DNA of 64,000 nt from assembly GCA_022036555.1 (NCBI GenBank), contig CM039122.1:50675072-50739071 (forward strand). The letters are read 5' to 3'. The notes under the pieces were generated by a model. That model saw nothing but the letters and a program-made list of their open reading frames with translations, had not been told where the DNA came from and ran no database searches. This document shows, in pieces, positions 36,474 to 47,749 of the stretch (positions within the stretch are counted from its first letter, which is position 1; every line of letters starts with the position of its first letter). This stretch comes from Microstegium vimineum (lineage: Eukaryota; Streptophyta; Magnoliopsida; Poales; Poaceae). A program made the translations under genes and the position numbers.

Positions 36474-37121
36474 TCAAGATGGCAACGGGTACTCGAAACC
36501 CGAAACCCGATGGGTTTTTACTCTATTAGGGTAAGGACATGGGTTAATTTCTCTACCCATGGGTTTGTTAATGGGCAAAAAGCCAAACCCAGCGGGTTTA
36601 TGGGCATGGGTCTGGATGTGTAGTACCCAAACCCATAAACCCATGGGTTTTTAAAACCTGGTATAAGTGAACTATAATTATTACAAACCCATGATATATA
36701 TATATGTTCATATCTTACATGTAATCACGTAGCAACAGAGGTGAAAAATAAGAGTATATGAATAAAAAAAGTATGGTTATACCCTACAGGGCTTCCTATC
36801 TGCATGCATGGCGAGCGGCCCATCCTTTGCTTCTATTGGGCTTAGCATAAGTTAGTAAATAGGCCACGCTCAGCACCACCGCACAGCGGCAACAAGTTGC
36901 AGTGCAATAGCACAACCTTGCGTCTTCACTGCAGTAGTTGCAAAAATACTTCTACGGGTACAGGGCAACCGGATGGGTACCCGTCACCCGAGCGGGCATG
37001 GGTTTGGGCCTAAAACTAAACCCGTGACGGGTCATGGGTTTTTTAACGGGTATGTCTTTTATTCACGGGCATGGGTTTGGGATGGTAAAACCCAGCGGGT
37101 TTGTATCCGTTGCCATCTTGA
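36474..37121. mobile_element. Non-autonomous hAT-type element, 648 bp, in TE-E polypurine tract
   Basis: Terminal inverted repeats TCAAGATGGCAACGG.. / ..CCGTTGCCATCTTGA (one mismatch) are flanked by the 8-bp duplication ACCCTTCC (36466-36473, 37122-37129). Eight bases is the hAT hallmark. The interior is rich in GGGTTT, CCCATGGG and ACGGGTA strings and has no coding. It splits the purine tract of TE-E, so it inserted after TE-E was already in place. Confidence 0.85.
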
Positions 37122-37253
37122 ACCCTTCCTCCTTAAAGAAATCTCGTCCCGGGATTTAGAGGAGAAACAAAGTAATGGAAAAGGAAACGTATCAAGAGCT
37201 TTTCTTTTTCACATCATCCTTGTTACAACTATGACCAGGTCTTACAAAACAGC

Positions 37254-40200
37254 TCAAGCTATAGAAGCATAAAACTCTGGGAAATTCTCTAAAAGAAAAT
37301 CTTCAAATTCCCAAGTAGCTTCTTCCTCAGAGTGCTGGTTCCACTGAACCTTATAGAACTTGATGGTCTTGCGACGAGGAATTCATTCCTTTTGATCAAG
37401 AACCTTTACAGGGTACTCGGAACACATCACATCAGGTTCTAATTGCACTCCTTCAACTTCAACGATCGTATCCTTAACTTGAAGACACTTCTTCAACTGG
37501 GATACGTGAAACATATCATGCACTGCCGAAAGATTTCCAGGCAACTTCAAACGATAAGCCACATTGCCTATGCATTCCAAAACTGGAAATGGACCGACAT
37601 AGCGAGGGGCTAACTTTCCTTTCACCCCAAACCGTGAGACTCCCTTCATAGGTGTGACCTTTAGGTACACGTGATCTCCTGGTTGTTATTGAAGTGGTCT
37701 TCTTCTCTTGTTAGCATAGCTCTTTTGTCTTGACTGAGCTATTTCGAGGTTGATGCGAATCTGCTTGACTTTATCTTCGGCCTCCTTAACTAAGTCAACA
37801 CCAAAGAACTCACGTTCCCCGGGCTCCGACCAATTAAGAGGAGTTCTACAACCTCGCCCATACAAAGCTTCAAATGGCGACATCTTTATGCTCTGCTGGT
37901 AACTATTGTTATAAGAGAACTCTACCCAAGGTAAACATGCATCCCACTTCTCGGCAAAGTTAAGTACACAACACCTCAAAAGATCTTCAAGAACTTGGTT
38001 CACCCATTCCGTCTGACCATCAGTTTGAGGATGATACGCTGTGGTATAAAAGAGCTTAGTACCCAAAGACTCATGTAGATGTCTCCAGAAATACGAGACA
38101 AACTGAGTTCCACGATCAGATACGATGGTCTTGGGAATGCCATGAAGACTTACTATCCTTGATAAGAACAACTTAGCATAAATAGTAGTCGGGTGTGTGG
38201 TTTTAACTGGTAGAAAATGTGCGGACTTGGTAAGTCGAGCAACAATGACCCAGATGGAATCGTAGCCACTAGAGGTCTTAGGCAAACCTACTATGAAATC
38301 CATGTTGATGTCTTCCCACTTCCAAACTGGAACTAGCAAAGGTTGAAGCTGACCCCCAGGTTTCAAACGCACTACTTTCACCTTCTGACAAGTATCGCAC
38401 TTGGCCACATAGCCTGCTATCTCAATCTTCATCTTTGTCCACCAAAACTTCCGCTTCAAATCCTGGTACATTTTGTTGCTTCCAGGATGAATGGACAAAC
38501 GAGAAGTATGAGCCTCATCAAGAATAGCTTGCCGCAACTCCGGAACTTTGGGCACCACAAGACGAGTCTTAAACCAGAGCACCTTGGCTTCATCTAACTT
38601 GAAACAAGTAGGTACTCTAGATTTAACCTTTGCTTTAAGATGAGCGATGCCAACATTGGTTTTCTGAGCTTCAATAATTTGATCCCGAATGCTGAGTTCC
38701 ACTGAGATGTTGGCTAGACTGCCATGCTGCACCATAGATATGCCTAGCTTTTCTAACTCATAACAGAGTGTGGAATTTACCGTCTTTAGGCTTAGACAGT
38801 TGCAACTACCCTTACGACTTAAGGCATCAGCTACAACGTTTGCTTTTCCTGGATGGTAATGCACTTCAAGATCATAATCTTTAATAAGCTCCAACCATCT
38901 TCTTTGCCTTATATTCAACTCAGACTGAGTGAATATATACTTCAAACTCTTATGATCGGTATAGATATGGCAAAGCTTGCCCAGAAGGTAATGCCGCCAG
39001 GTCTTCAGAGAATGGACAACTGCCGCTAATTCAAGATCATGCATTGGATAGTTCTCTTCGTGCTTCTTCAACTGTCTAGAAGCATAAGCAATGACTCTTC
39101 CTTCTTGCATCAAGACACACCAAATACCAATACCGGATGCATCGCAATATATATCGAAGGGCTTCTTAATATTAGGCTGAGCTAACACTGGAGTTGTGGT
39201 CATTAACTTCTTCAAAGAATGAAAGGATTCTTCACACTCATCATACCATACGAACTTGGTCTGATTCTTCAGTAGACTGGTAATGGGCTTCGAGACTCGA
39301 GAAAAGTCTGGAATAAACCGACGGTAATAACCAGCCATACCGAGGAAACTTCGAACTTGATGGACTGTCGTTGGTGGCTTCCAATCCAGAATATCCTTCA
39401 CCTTACTAGGATCAACTGCCACTCCTCCATTGGACAAGACATGCCCAAGGAATTGCACTTCCTTTAGCCAAAACTCACATTTGCTGAACTTAGCAAAAAG
39501 CTGATGCTCCCGCAATCGAGTTAAGACGATTCAGAGATGATGGGCATGTTCCTTTTCATTCTTGGAATAGATAAGAATATCATCGATGAAAACCACAACA
39601 AACTTGTCCAGCTCTGGCATGAACACTGAGTTCATAAGATACATGAAGTATGTCGGCGCATTGGTCAAACCAAACGACATTACCAGATATTCATAAAGCC
39701 CATATCTAGTGGTAAACGCCGTCTTGGGGATATCTTCAGGTCGAATCTTGATCTGATGGTACCCTGATCGCAAATCGATCTTGGAGAACACTGTAGCTCC
39801 AGCGAGTTTATCAAAGAGGAGATCAATCTGCGGCAAGGGATACTTGTTCTTGATGGTCACTTCGTTCAAGGGACGATAGTCAACGCACATACGGAGAGTA
39901 TGGTCCTTCTTCTTCATGAAAATAGCAGGACAACCCCATGGCGATGAACTAGGTCGAATGAAACCTTTATCGAGCAACTCATTCAATTGAGTCTTCAACT
40001 CTGCTAACTCTTTGGGAGGCATTCGATAGGCTATTCTAGAGACAGGGGCTGTGCCAGGCTTTAACTCTATAGAAAACTCAACTTCTCTATTGGGAGGTAA
40101 ACCAGGTAAGTAATCAGGAAAGACATCCAGAAATTCACAAATTATGGGAATATCATGTACTCCAAAGGCAGTTGTAGCATAGACCTTTCCTACTTCTCTT

Positions 40201-40619
40201 TTTGGCATAGAAAGTTGAATCAAAAGTTGAGATTTACTGTCGGGCACATCTACCTTGGTAGTTCTGTTTAGCACATCGATTACAGCTTTGTGCTACTGCA
40301 ACCAATTCATTCCCAAGATCACATCTAAACCCTGGTTTGGAAGCACTACCATGGTCGTGGGAAAGATATGCCCACCCAGACTCAAAGATACTTTATAAAC
40401 CACTTCTCTAGTTGCGATACGACCACCCGGTGTTTGCACATGAAAGTACATTTGTAATTCAGACAAAGGAATACTATGCTTTGAGTACAAATGACTTATC
40501 AATGAAGAAATATGATGCACCAGAATCAAAGAGAATAACTGCAGGTTGATTGTTGATAGGAAACATATCCTACAAGACTGGTTCTCCTTCTGCATCCCTT
40601 CACCCTGGGTATGAAACAC
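37254..40619 (-). pseudogene. TE-E pol: protease, RT, RNase H, integrase, chromodomain
   Basis: Protease traces (SELQMYFHVQTPGG, LDVILGMNWLQ) lie at 40293-40619, with the active site out of frame. RT: RPSSSPWGCPAIFMKKKD, LRMCVDYRPLNEVT, FSKIDLRSGYHQI and FIDDILIYSKN (39579-39590). RNase H: IYCDASGIG, HDLELAAVVHSLKTW. Integrase: HPGSNKMYQDLKRKFWW with CDTCQKVK, IVSDRGTQF, HPQTDGQTEWVNQ. After a GDHVYLKV block the chain ends in a chromodomain (37254-37380: KTIKFYKVQWNQHSEEEATW, then the end at TGA 37254-37256). In-frame stops fall at about 40290, 39529-39531 (TGA), 37683 and 37381-37383 (TGA, in the chromodomain). RT through integrase is otherwise one long frame. Confidence 0.9.
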
Positions 40620-40703
40620 CCGCCCAGTCCTCTGCTCAGCCTTGTTCTTCTGAACTCCAACATTACTACCCTGCTTCTGCTGCTACTGATTCCTAGCAAA
40701 CTT

Positions 40704-41699
40704 CTAATTGTACTGCTTCGGAAGAGGACACACATTAGAATAATTCCCCACCTTTCCATAGTTGAAACAGGCATTACTGGCTTGCTTGGCAACCACTTGA
40801 TTATTTGGGCCAGCATTCTGCCTAGGGTACTGAGAACCCCCAGAGAACTGTTGCCCAGACTGCTGCTGAGGAGGATGATACTGAAAATGATTATGGTTCT
40901 GAGGGTGGTAGATAATCTTCTGTCTCTTCTGATTACCACTAGAAGACCCAACCACTGCTTTCTTCTTCTTTGCCTCCCTATGGATGCGCAGAGAACTCTC
41001 AGCTGAGATAGCCATGCTTACCACCTCATGATAGGTAGCATTAGGATTGTGATTCAGCATGGTGTGCAACTTAGTTGAGAGCCCTCTGAGAAACCACCTC
41101 TTCTTCTTAGCATTTGTACGGACATGTTCAATAACATACTGGGAGAGATGGTTGAACTAGCCCACGTACTGCATAACCGTGAATTCTCCTTGCTTGAGAG
41201 TCAGGAACTCTTCTAACTTGAACTCCATCACACCAGTAGGAATATAATGAGCACGAAAAGCCTCATGAAATTCCGTCCAAGTGGCACGATGACCCACAGG
41301 CTGCATAGCTGTAAAGGTCGACCACCAAGATCCAGCTGCACCACGAAGCTGCTGAGCTGCAAAGACTGGCTTCTGCACCTCTGTGCAATTAATCAGCTCG
41401 AACTTCTGCTCCCTGGTGTGGAGCCAATCATCATCTTCCAATGGCTCCTCTGCCTTAGTGAACACCGGGGGACGCGTGTCCGTGAAATCGACATAAGTCG
41501 TTTCCTGATTATTATTATTATTGCGACCCCGATTCCCATGACCACCTTGGTTGTGATGTTGAGCAAGCTCATGCAAGAGACGGGCATTATCCCTCGAGAC
41601 ATTGATCAACGCAACCAATGTTTGTGCCAAACTGAGAGGTACTGGTGGTGGATCAGGAAGTGCCCCATCATGAGCCCCAGCATTCGTATGATCAGCCAT
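40704..41699 (-). pseudogene. TE-E gag
   Basis: The start is MADHTNAGAHDGALP at 41699. The gag core has PVFTKAEEPLEDDDWL, AAQQLRGAAGSWWSTF and RATWTEFHEAFRAHYIPTGV. An in-frame TAG at about 41154-41156 splits it; FNHLSQYV continues in the same frame. The zinc knuckle reads CFNYGKVGNYSNVCP, with Tyr and Asn where the second Cys and the His of CX2CX4HX4C belong, so it cannot bind zinc normally. Two TAG codons end the frame near 40702. Confidence 0.85.
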
Positions 41700-41878
41700 C
41701 TAGATGCACAAACATACTTTTATTGAAACACAAGCATAAAAGTACCAAGGTGCCACACATATATTACATGACCATCATAAGAGTGCTATTAACTAAAGAG
41801 TTCGGAAAGCGATAAAGGTATACTATATTACAAGATCCACTACTCGCATCTGAACTAGGCAACTATGGAAACCATGAT

Positions 41879-42538
41879 CTACTCATTATCACTAAGGACC
41901 ACCACCTCCACCTCTGGCTCGTCCTCAACGATCACCTCTGGCTCTATCTCAACTCCACCCTGAGCCTCAGGAACAGGTGCAAAGAACTGGTCTGCAAAGG
42001 CCAGGTCTGCCTGCACATGCTCTCCCAGGTCCTCTGCCATGGTCTGCTGCTGATACTCGGGGTTCAGCAGGTTGGTGAGGTGATGCACTTCCTCATGAAG
42101 CACATTGTTGTACACCTCAAGGTTGCCTACATAGTGCCCCAAGTTGAGGTACATCTCAGACAACAGGTACTCTCGGTCTCAGGCTTCATTCCTCTCACCC
42201 ATCGCCTCGTACATGAAGCCCTCAGCGAGAGTCACCTCCATCGCCTTGTTGGCCAGCTGTGCATCCTTCTCTGCCAGCTGATCCTGACACTGCTGCAACT
42301 CAACCTCCAGCTCCTCCACTTTGTCCTCCAGGTCGTGGGTACTACTAGCAAACTCGTCCCTGTTGGCCGTCATCCAGCCCAGATCGGCTCTCAACTGCTC
42401 GATCTTCAACTTGCGACGACCACAACAACTAGTACCCTGCTGGTTGCTCTCACCGTCGTCTCCACGTGACGCCAACCTATAGCGAGGGACTCCCCGCGGT
42501 TCGGAAGACTTGCGAGCCGTGCGCTTAGTCCTGGCCAT
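41879..42538 (-). pseudogene. TE-E extra frame ahead of gag: histone-H3-tail-like N-terminus, coiled coil, acidic end
   Basis: ATG at 42536-42538 opens MARTKRTARKSSEPRGVPRY, then RLASRGDDGES. H3 (mature numbering) reads ARTKQTARKST at its start, and PR..LAT.. around residues 16-22. K4, K9 and S10 are kept at exact spacing, only Q5 is R, and PR..LA recurs after one extra residue. A coiled coil follows (LKIEQLRADLGW, LEDKVEELEVELQQCQDQLA). A TGA at 42179-42181 interrupts the frame; the same frame continues SEMYLNLGHYVGNLEV and ends in an acidic tail (VIVEDEPEVEVVVLSDNE, stop at 41879). It lies between PBS and gag on the gag strand, so genomic RNA would carry it first. Function is unknown; the H3 likeness is directly visible, its meaning is inference. 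Confidence 0.75.
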
Positions 42539-42880
42539 CCTATAGACAAGATTTTAAAGGAGGCAAGTAAGTAACATGATAGATTTTAATTGATTAAGAA
42601 CAAAATTTTAAAACACATCCCAAGTTGTATGATATGATGCATGATACGTCCTACGAATACGATAATATTTACATAACATATTTATAGGGCATATATATAT
42701 ATAACCATATTCATACCATCAGCTTGATATTCCTAAGAACTACTCTCCTATTATCTAAACAAGAGAAGAGGTAAGTTAAAGAAATTTTTGGACTCAAACC
42801 AAATTTTAATTTAAGATCCAAATCATTTTTGAAAGATTTACAACTGCAAGATCTGTAATAAGGAGAGCTTTGATACCAAT
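42539..42880 (-). other. TE-E leader and primer binding site
   Basis: This is the untranslated stretch between the 5' LTR and the first ATG at 42538. The minus strand at 42867-42879 reads TTGGTATCAAAGC, the initiator-Met tRNA type PBS (usual form TGGTATCAGAGC), one base off. No other feature was seen. Confidence 0.7.
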
Positions 42881-45800
42881 TGTGATAGAACCTTTTAAGA
42901 AAGGGCTCACTTGCCAGGATTAATAGTCCATCCGACTTAATACCAAACAAATGATTCAATTCTTAATTAGTCCGTCAGGTGTCACCACTTTGCAGCGGGT
43001 CATTCACCTCTTTCCGAACAGGATCTCCTCATTACAAACATTGCAGAAGTAATACGATAAAATTTTATTACATCAAAGTAGCGGAAATTTGAAGTCATAT
43101 TACAAACCATAAGTTTTGAAACATAACTTACGTGTCATAAGATAATATAGCATCAAGTTCCTGATAGAGTATAAACAAACAACCGAGGTACTCTTGCCCA
43201 AGAGTCAAGCAAAGACAACTACTCTTCATCCTCATCAACTGAAACAACGGTCATGCAGCACGAAGCCACACAGACCGGATTGGGACCCTCATCTGCAACA
43301 GGGGTTAACAAACCCTGAGTACGGGGTACTCAACAAGACTTATCCGAACAAAAGAAAAATATTTGGTGGACAAAAGGTATGCAAGTCATAGGATTCAAGG
43401 TGTGGTTTGCAAGAATCAAGTATTTTACATAAATGAGAATATATAAAAAGAATTGAAATTCATTTAATTATTTCAAAAGATTACTCAAGTACCAATCTAA
43501 ATTTATGATTGATAACATAGTAATAAACATCTATGAAAGGAACCAACAAGTATCCAATTTAAGTTTCATTAACTACGATGTAAAAGACAGGGTTATGTTT
43601 CCATATCCGAGGGACACGACGCTTCGAAACGGTTTATCCCAGCTGGGGCTTCCCTATCACACGGCATATACAACCTCTTAAAACACGCATATGTCTACCT
43701 TTCCCTGGATCCTCCATCCGAGAACGGGGTTCCGATACTTGAGAGCATAGTACACCTTCATCCAGTTCGCTAACTTAGAGGGTACACACTACTCTCGCCA
43801 TCTCTCCACTCCCAGTGCGGTTTGACCGTCCTTTAGACTAGATTAGCCAGAGTTCGGCTTCCAAAAGTATGTGATAAGTACTCCAAAGTAACAACCCATG
43901 GACTTGTTACAACGGACGGTTCCTAATGACACAGGCGGAAAGAACCCGCTCACCAGACACCGCTTGTGGCTCTCCAACACCGTGTCCGCCCGGTCACGAA
44001 TTATTACTCCCAACAACATTCCTTTCTCAAAAGAGTATAACCACTTGCCGAAGCAACACGCTATGTGTAAATGACCAGAAATCACCTACTAGAAAACTCT
44101 AAGCATACTAAGCATTTTTAGCCAAAGTTTTCATCTTGAAACGAGTGACAAGGTAAAGGTTCAATAGAACAAGGATAAGGTCATGCATCAAGTAGGAATT
44201 TAATAAAGTACTATAATACAATATTATAACAATAAGTGTATTTAAATAAAAGATTTTAAATACAAAGAAAGGTTTAGATGCACCAGGGCTTGCCTTGGTT
44301 GGAGGGATACACAAACTCGGGCTCCGATTCAACAAGAGAGAAAACCTCTTCACTAGAGGTATCCAACCCAACCAACGAACAATCTACACGATAATATGCT
44401 ATGCTTAGATGATGCTTGAAATGATAGACATGATGTTTTGCAACACATAAACAGTACTTAAAAGATGAACAAAACAGATTAAACATCTTGAGTACAACTT
44501 TCCTTCATGAAGTAAAAGTTAAACTAAAGCATAAAGCAAGTTAATTAAACTATAAAATAAAAGATTATCTAGTTTAATAATTATGTCCAAAAGAACTGAG
44601 CCAACAACAATACATCAACCATGTCCATACTGTGGTTGTCACTGGACAATTGACCATTACACCAAACAATTCAAAATCACCCAAAACCTAAAGTCATTAG
44701 GGTTTCTAATCATTTTATAATTAATTAAACAAATAGCCATGTATAACAGATCATCTAAAAATTCCCAAACTTTTTGTACAGCAAGATATAAATGTATAAA
44801 GGTTACACAAAAATTTCCAGAATTTTTGGAGCATTACAAAGAGCATGAAAAATCATGGAAAAGTCATTTTTCAATTACTTTGAGCATTTTTACAGGATTA
44901 AAAACATACTGAACATGAACAGGTTATATTTTTCACATGTTATATTTTTCTTAAATACTACACCTCACAGAGAGCATTCACAAATTTTTGTAGAATTTAA
45001 ACATGCACAGATTTAAACATATGAAAATAACAAAAGTTGCTACTGTTCAAACAAGAAAAAGGGAAAAACCCCTTTGATTTAACTCGCTGACGGCTGGGTC
45101 CCGCCCGTCAGCGACTCAGACGCAGAGCAGCGGCGCCGGTGACCACAAAATACGGCGGTGCGTCGCCGTCGGTGGCCCAAACGCTCAACCGACTCGTGCG
45201 TTGGACTCAACACTTCATCCCGAACACAACGAGGTACGACACACCCGAACTTAACCCTCGCAAGCTCCTCACCGGGGGCGATGGCGGCAACCCACGCTCG
45301 GTCGCACACGCGTCGGCGAGTACAAGCAGCGCCAGAGAAACCAAGCACACCAACGGACTCAGCGGCCCCCAAACAACCCGAAGCAAGCGAAAAACGAACC
45401 AAAACTCTAACCTATCAACCTCGCCGACGACCATGGCGCACGACCGAGATCCACGCGACGTACGCCGGCCAAACGATGTACGCGCTCGAACAACGAACAC
45501 CGTGGACGGACTCATGACGACTAGGCAAAGCTAGCGCAAGACTCGGATTGGAAAAAGATGGACAAACGCGTCCCACCGACGAGCGCACCGCCGCGACGGC
45601 CATAAACGGCGGCGAAGCTCGCGGACCGAGCTCTACGGCTCGAAACAAGAACGACTAACCGCGCGGAGAGTTCGAGGAGCTCACCCCGGTCGTGAAACGC
45701 TTGCTGGCGCAACCGGAGATGAAGCAGAACGAGATGACGACGAAGACCGTGCCGGCGGAGTTGGTGAACCGAGTGGCAACGACGGCGTTCTCGGAGCTGC

Positions 45801-46846
45801 GGTCCACCAAAGAAGAAACGAAGAAGCCGACGATGATCAGTGATGAACAAGGAAGATGAAACAAGAAAGAAGACAACAATGCTGCTCCTGGATAGCCGAG
45901 GCGACACCGAACCAGAGCGGCGGCGCTTTCACCGGAGTTGAGGAAGAAGACGTCGCGCCGAGCGAACGGGAGCTCGGTGGCTTCAACCAACTTGTGCAGA
46001 AGATGCGCGAAGTCAATGCGAAGGTAATGGCAGTGGATTGGGGACTTGGCAGTGGCTAATGAGCTCGGACGAGCTCGTCGAGGTGGGGTGCTCAAGCGGC
46101 GGAGCAGAGCGGACGGCGTCGCGAGCGTGAAAGATGAGCAAGGAGTGGACTACGTCCCGTTTTGAAGGTGGTAACAGGGCCGTGGTGATGCCACGCACTT
46201 GATGCGACGCTCGTTGCGGACATGAGGCGCAAGGTGAGCTCGGCAGCCGGCCGGCCAGGTGTCAGCGTCGAGTTCACCGTCGCCATGCAAGTGCTCAATG
46301 AAATGCCTGAACTGCCCCTGGTACAATTTTGCAAATTGTTCAAGCTTTCAGGGGTTTTCATGAAAAACTTTGAACACCAAAGTTGCTCAAAATTTCATGA
46401 TCTATACTTTTGGCAATATGCACTTTTTCAAATTCGGCCTAGAAATGAAAATGCGTTTTTGGAATTTGAAACCCTTTTTAAAAAGATTTACCCCCTTTTG
46501 AATTACTCTAAAAACTTGAATAGCACTTGAAAAACTGTAAACACAATAAATGCAATTCAAACAGAGATCTACCACAATGCTTAAACAATCATATGCAAAT
46601 TCTTTATAGATTTTGAAAATTATGTTTAGGGTTTAATTCACCCTCTTTTGTAATTAGGGTTTGGATTAGAATTTAGAAGTTTGAATTTGAAAAGATGATC
46701 AGCATTCATACAAATGATCAAACACAACCAAATAAATTCATTTTAGTTCAATGCATAACAAGGTTCTCAATCAAATGAATGATGTTTAATGCATATGATG
46801 TCATGATCAAGTTTTAATTAAGTGCTTAAACACCAGGGGTGTTACA
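42881..46846 (-). repeat. TE-E 5' LTR (about 3.97 kb)
   Basis: On the minus strand it runs from TGTAACACCCC (46846) to CTATCACA (42881), just before the PBS. A length of 3-4 kb is usual for Tekay LTRs. The inner two thirds are AT-rich; 45080-46280 is GC-rich and includes a frame of about 140 codons kept open in both LTRs (45655-46095 and 35253-35666). Confidence 0.85.
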
Positions 46847-47183
46847 ATCCGCCATTGACGTTGCGACTGCTTCGCTCCACCATTGCCGCGCCATCCCACG
46901 ACTAGAGCTAGGAAATCACCACCACTTCTGCATGTGCGCTCACCACGTTCTCCTACTGACCCGTGCCATCCCACAGGCGAGATCGCAACTGCGCACTCGT
47001 ACAAACGAGGACAGCCTCCGCATGAACGCAGCATGTGTCGGGCTGGAACAGACGAACACGTCCGGTTCGGTAAACACCGGACTCAAACTAAAACGGCTAT
47101 AACCGAGATACAGTAGAGCTGATGAGCTTGGATTATCTAACAATATTTTTCTGCTCAAACTCAATTTATTTTCCTTATTCTAG
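46847..47183. other. Unassigned 337 bp between TE-E and truncated WAT1 copy
   Basis: The first 250 bp are moderately GC-rich and match nothing I recognise. The last 60 bp (TTTTTCTGCTCAAACTCAATTT, then CTTATTCTAG) resemble the end of intron 4 of the intact gene before its exon 5 (CTTCTCAAACTCCACATTTT, ACCAG), so at least this end is homologous intron. Confidence 0.5.
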
Positions 47184-47749
47184 GGTGTTATCTCGTCTGC
47201 TCTTAATAATTGTTTATTAACATGGTCCAACAAACTTCTGGGCCCTGCTATGGTGGTTCTGTACATCCCTCTTCAAACAGTGCTCTCAGCCTTACTGTCG
47301 ATGCTTTTGCTGGAAGCCCCATTTACCTTGGAAGGTATATAGATAAGTTTGTTATGTGTTCTACTTTGTAATTACCTAACAGATTTATATCTTCTCAAGC
47401 AATTCTTGGAAGGTATAGATAAGTCTGTTAGCTGTTCTACCTTTTAGTTACCTACTCCATAACCTTTTGCTATATTCTCTAGCGATTAATGTGTTCCATT
47501 TCTTTTGACCACTTCTGAAGTATGTAATCTCCCGTGTATATTTGCAGTATCATTGGTGGATTTCTGATCATCTCTGGATTATATCTAGTCACCTGGGCTC
47601 GGCATAGAGAAAAGATGAGCAGCATTGGACCATCTTATACAAAATGTGAATTGGAACCCCTTGACAGTGATTCTAAAGAAGTAAATAGTGTAAACCTGGC
47701 CTCTAAAGCCTTCATGCCACTATCTAGTTCGTGGACTGTACCATCTTAA
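47184..47749 (+). pseudogene. Truncated WAT1-related gene copy (last two exons)
   Basis: Two pieces match exons 5 and 6 of the gene at 49672-52460. 47184-47334 encodes GVISSALNNCLLTWSNKLLG..; 47548-47749 encodes SIIGGFLIISGLYLVTWARH.. and ends KAFMPLSSSWTVPS, stop TAA. Splice sites TAG|GGT, GAAG|GTATAT and GCAG|TATC are kept. Near the end of the first exon the intact gene has CTGGGAAGC where this copy has CTGGAAGC: one base is missing, so the frame is lost across the splice. Exons 1-4 are absent in the window; TE-E begins 337 bp upstream. The C-terminus differs from the intact copy. It is a tandem duplicate in decay. The missing exons may have been deleted, or may lie left of the retrotransposon nest. 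Confidence 0.85.

Larger units (their letters stand above)
35255..46846 (-). mobile_element. TE-E: Ty3/gypsy chromovirus, Tekay/Del type
   Basis: Right LTR 42881-46846, left LTR (right-hand 1.2 kb only) 35255-36465, with gag-pol reading right to left and ending in a chromodomain. The methionine-tRNA-type PBS (TTGGTATCAAAGC) is at 42867-42879. An extra frame with a histone-H3-like N-terminus lies ahead of gag. The rest of the left LTR is displaced beyond TE-D and TE-A, off-window. The LTRs differ by about 4% over the first 385 aligned bases. Right flank ATCCG (46847-46851) is the expected target duplication. A hAT-type element sits in its polypurine tract. Many stops make it dead. Confidence 0.9.

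Noticed and set aside
45079..45540. Several 100-130 codon frames in the TE-E LTR
   Set aside because: They overlap on both strands in GC-rich sequence, with no likeness to known families and no counterpart in the window to test conservation.
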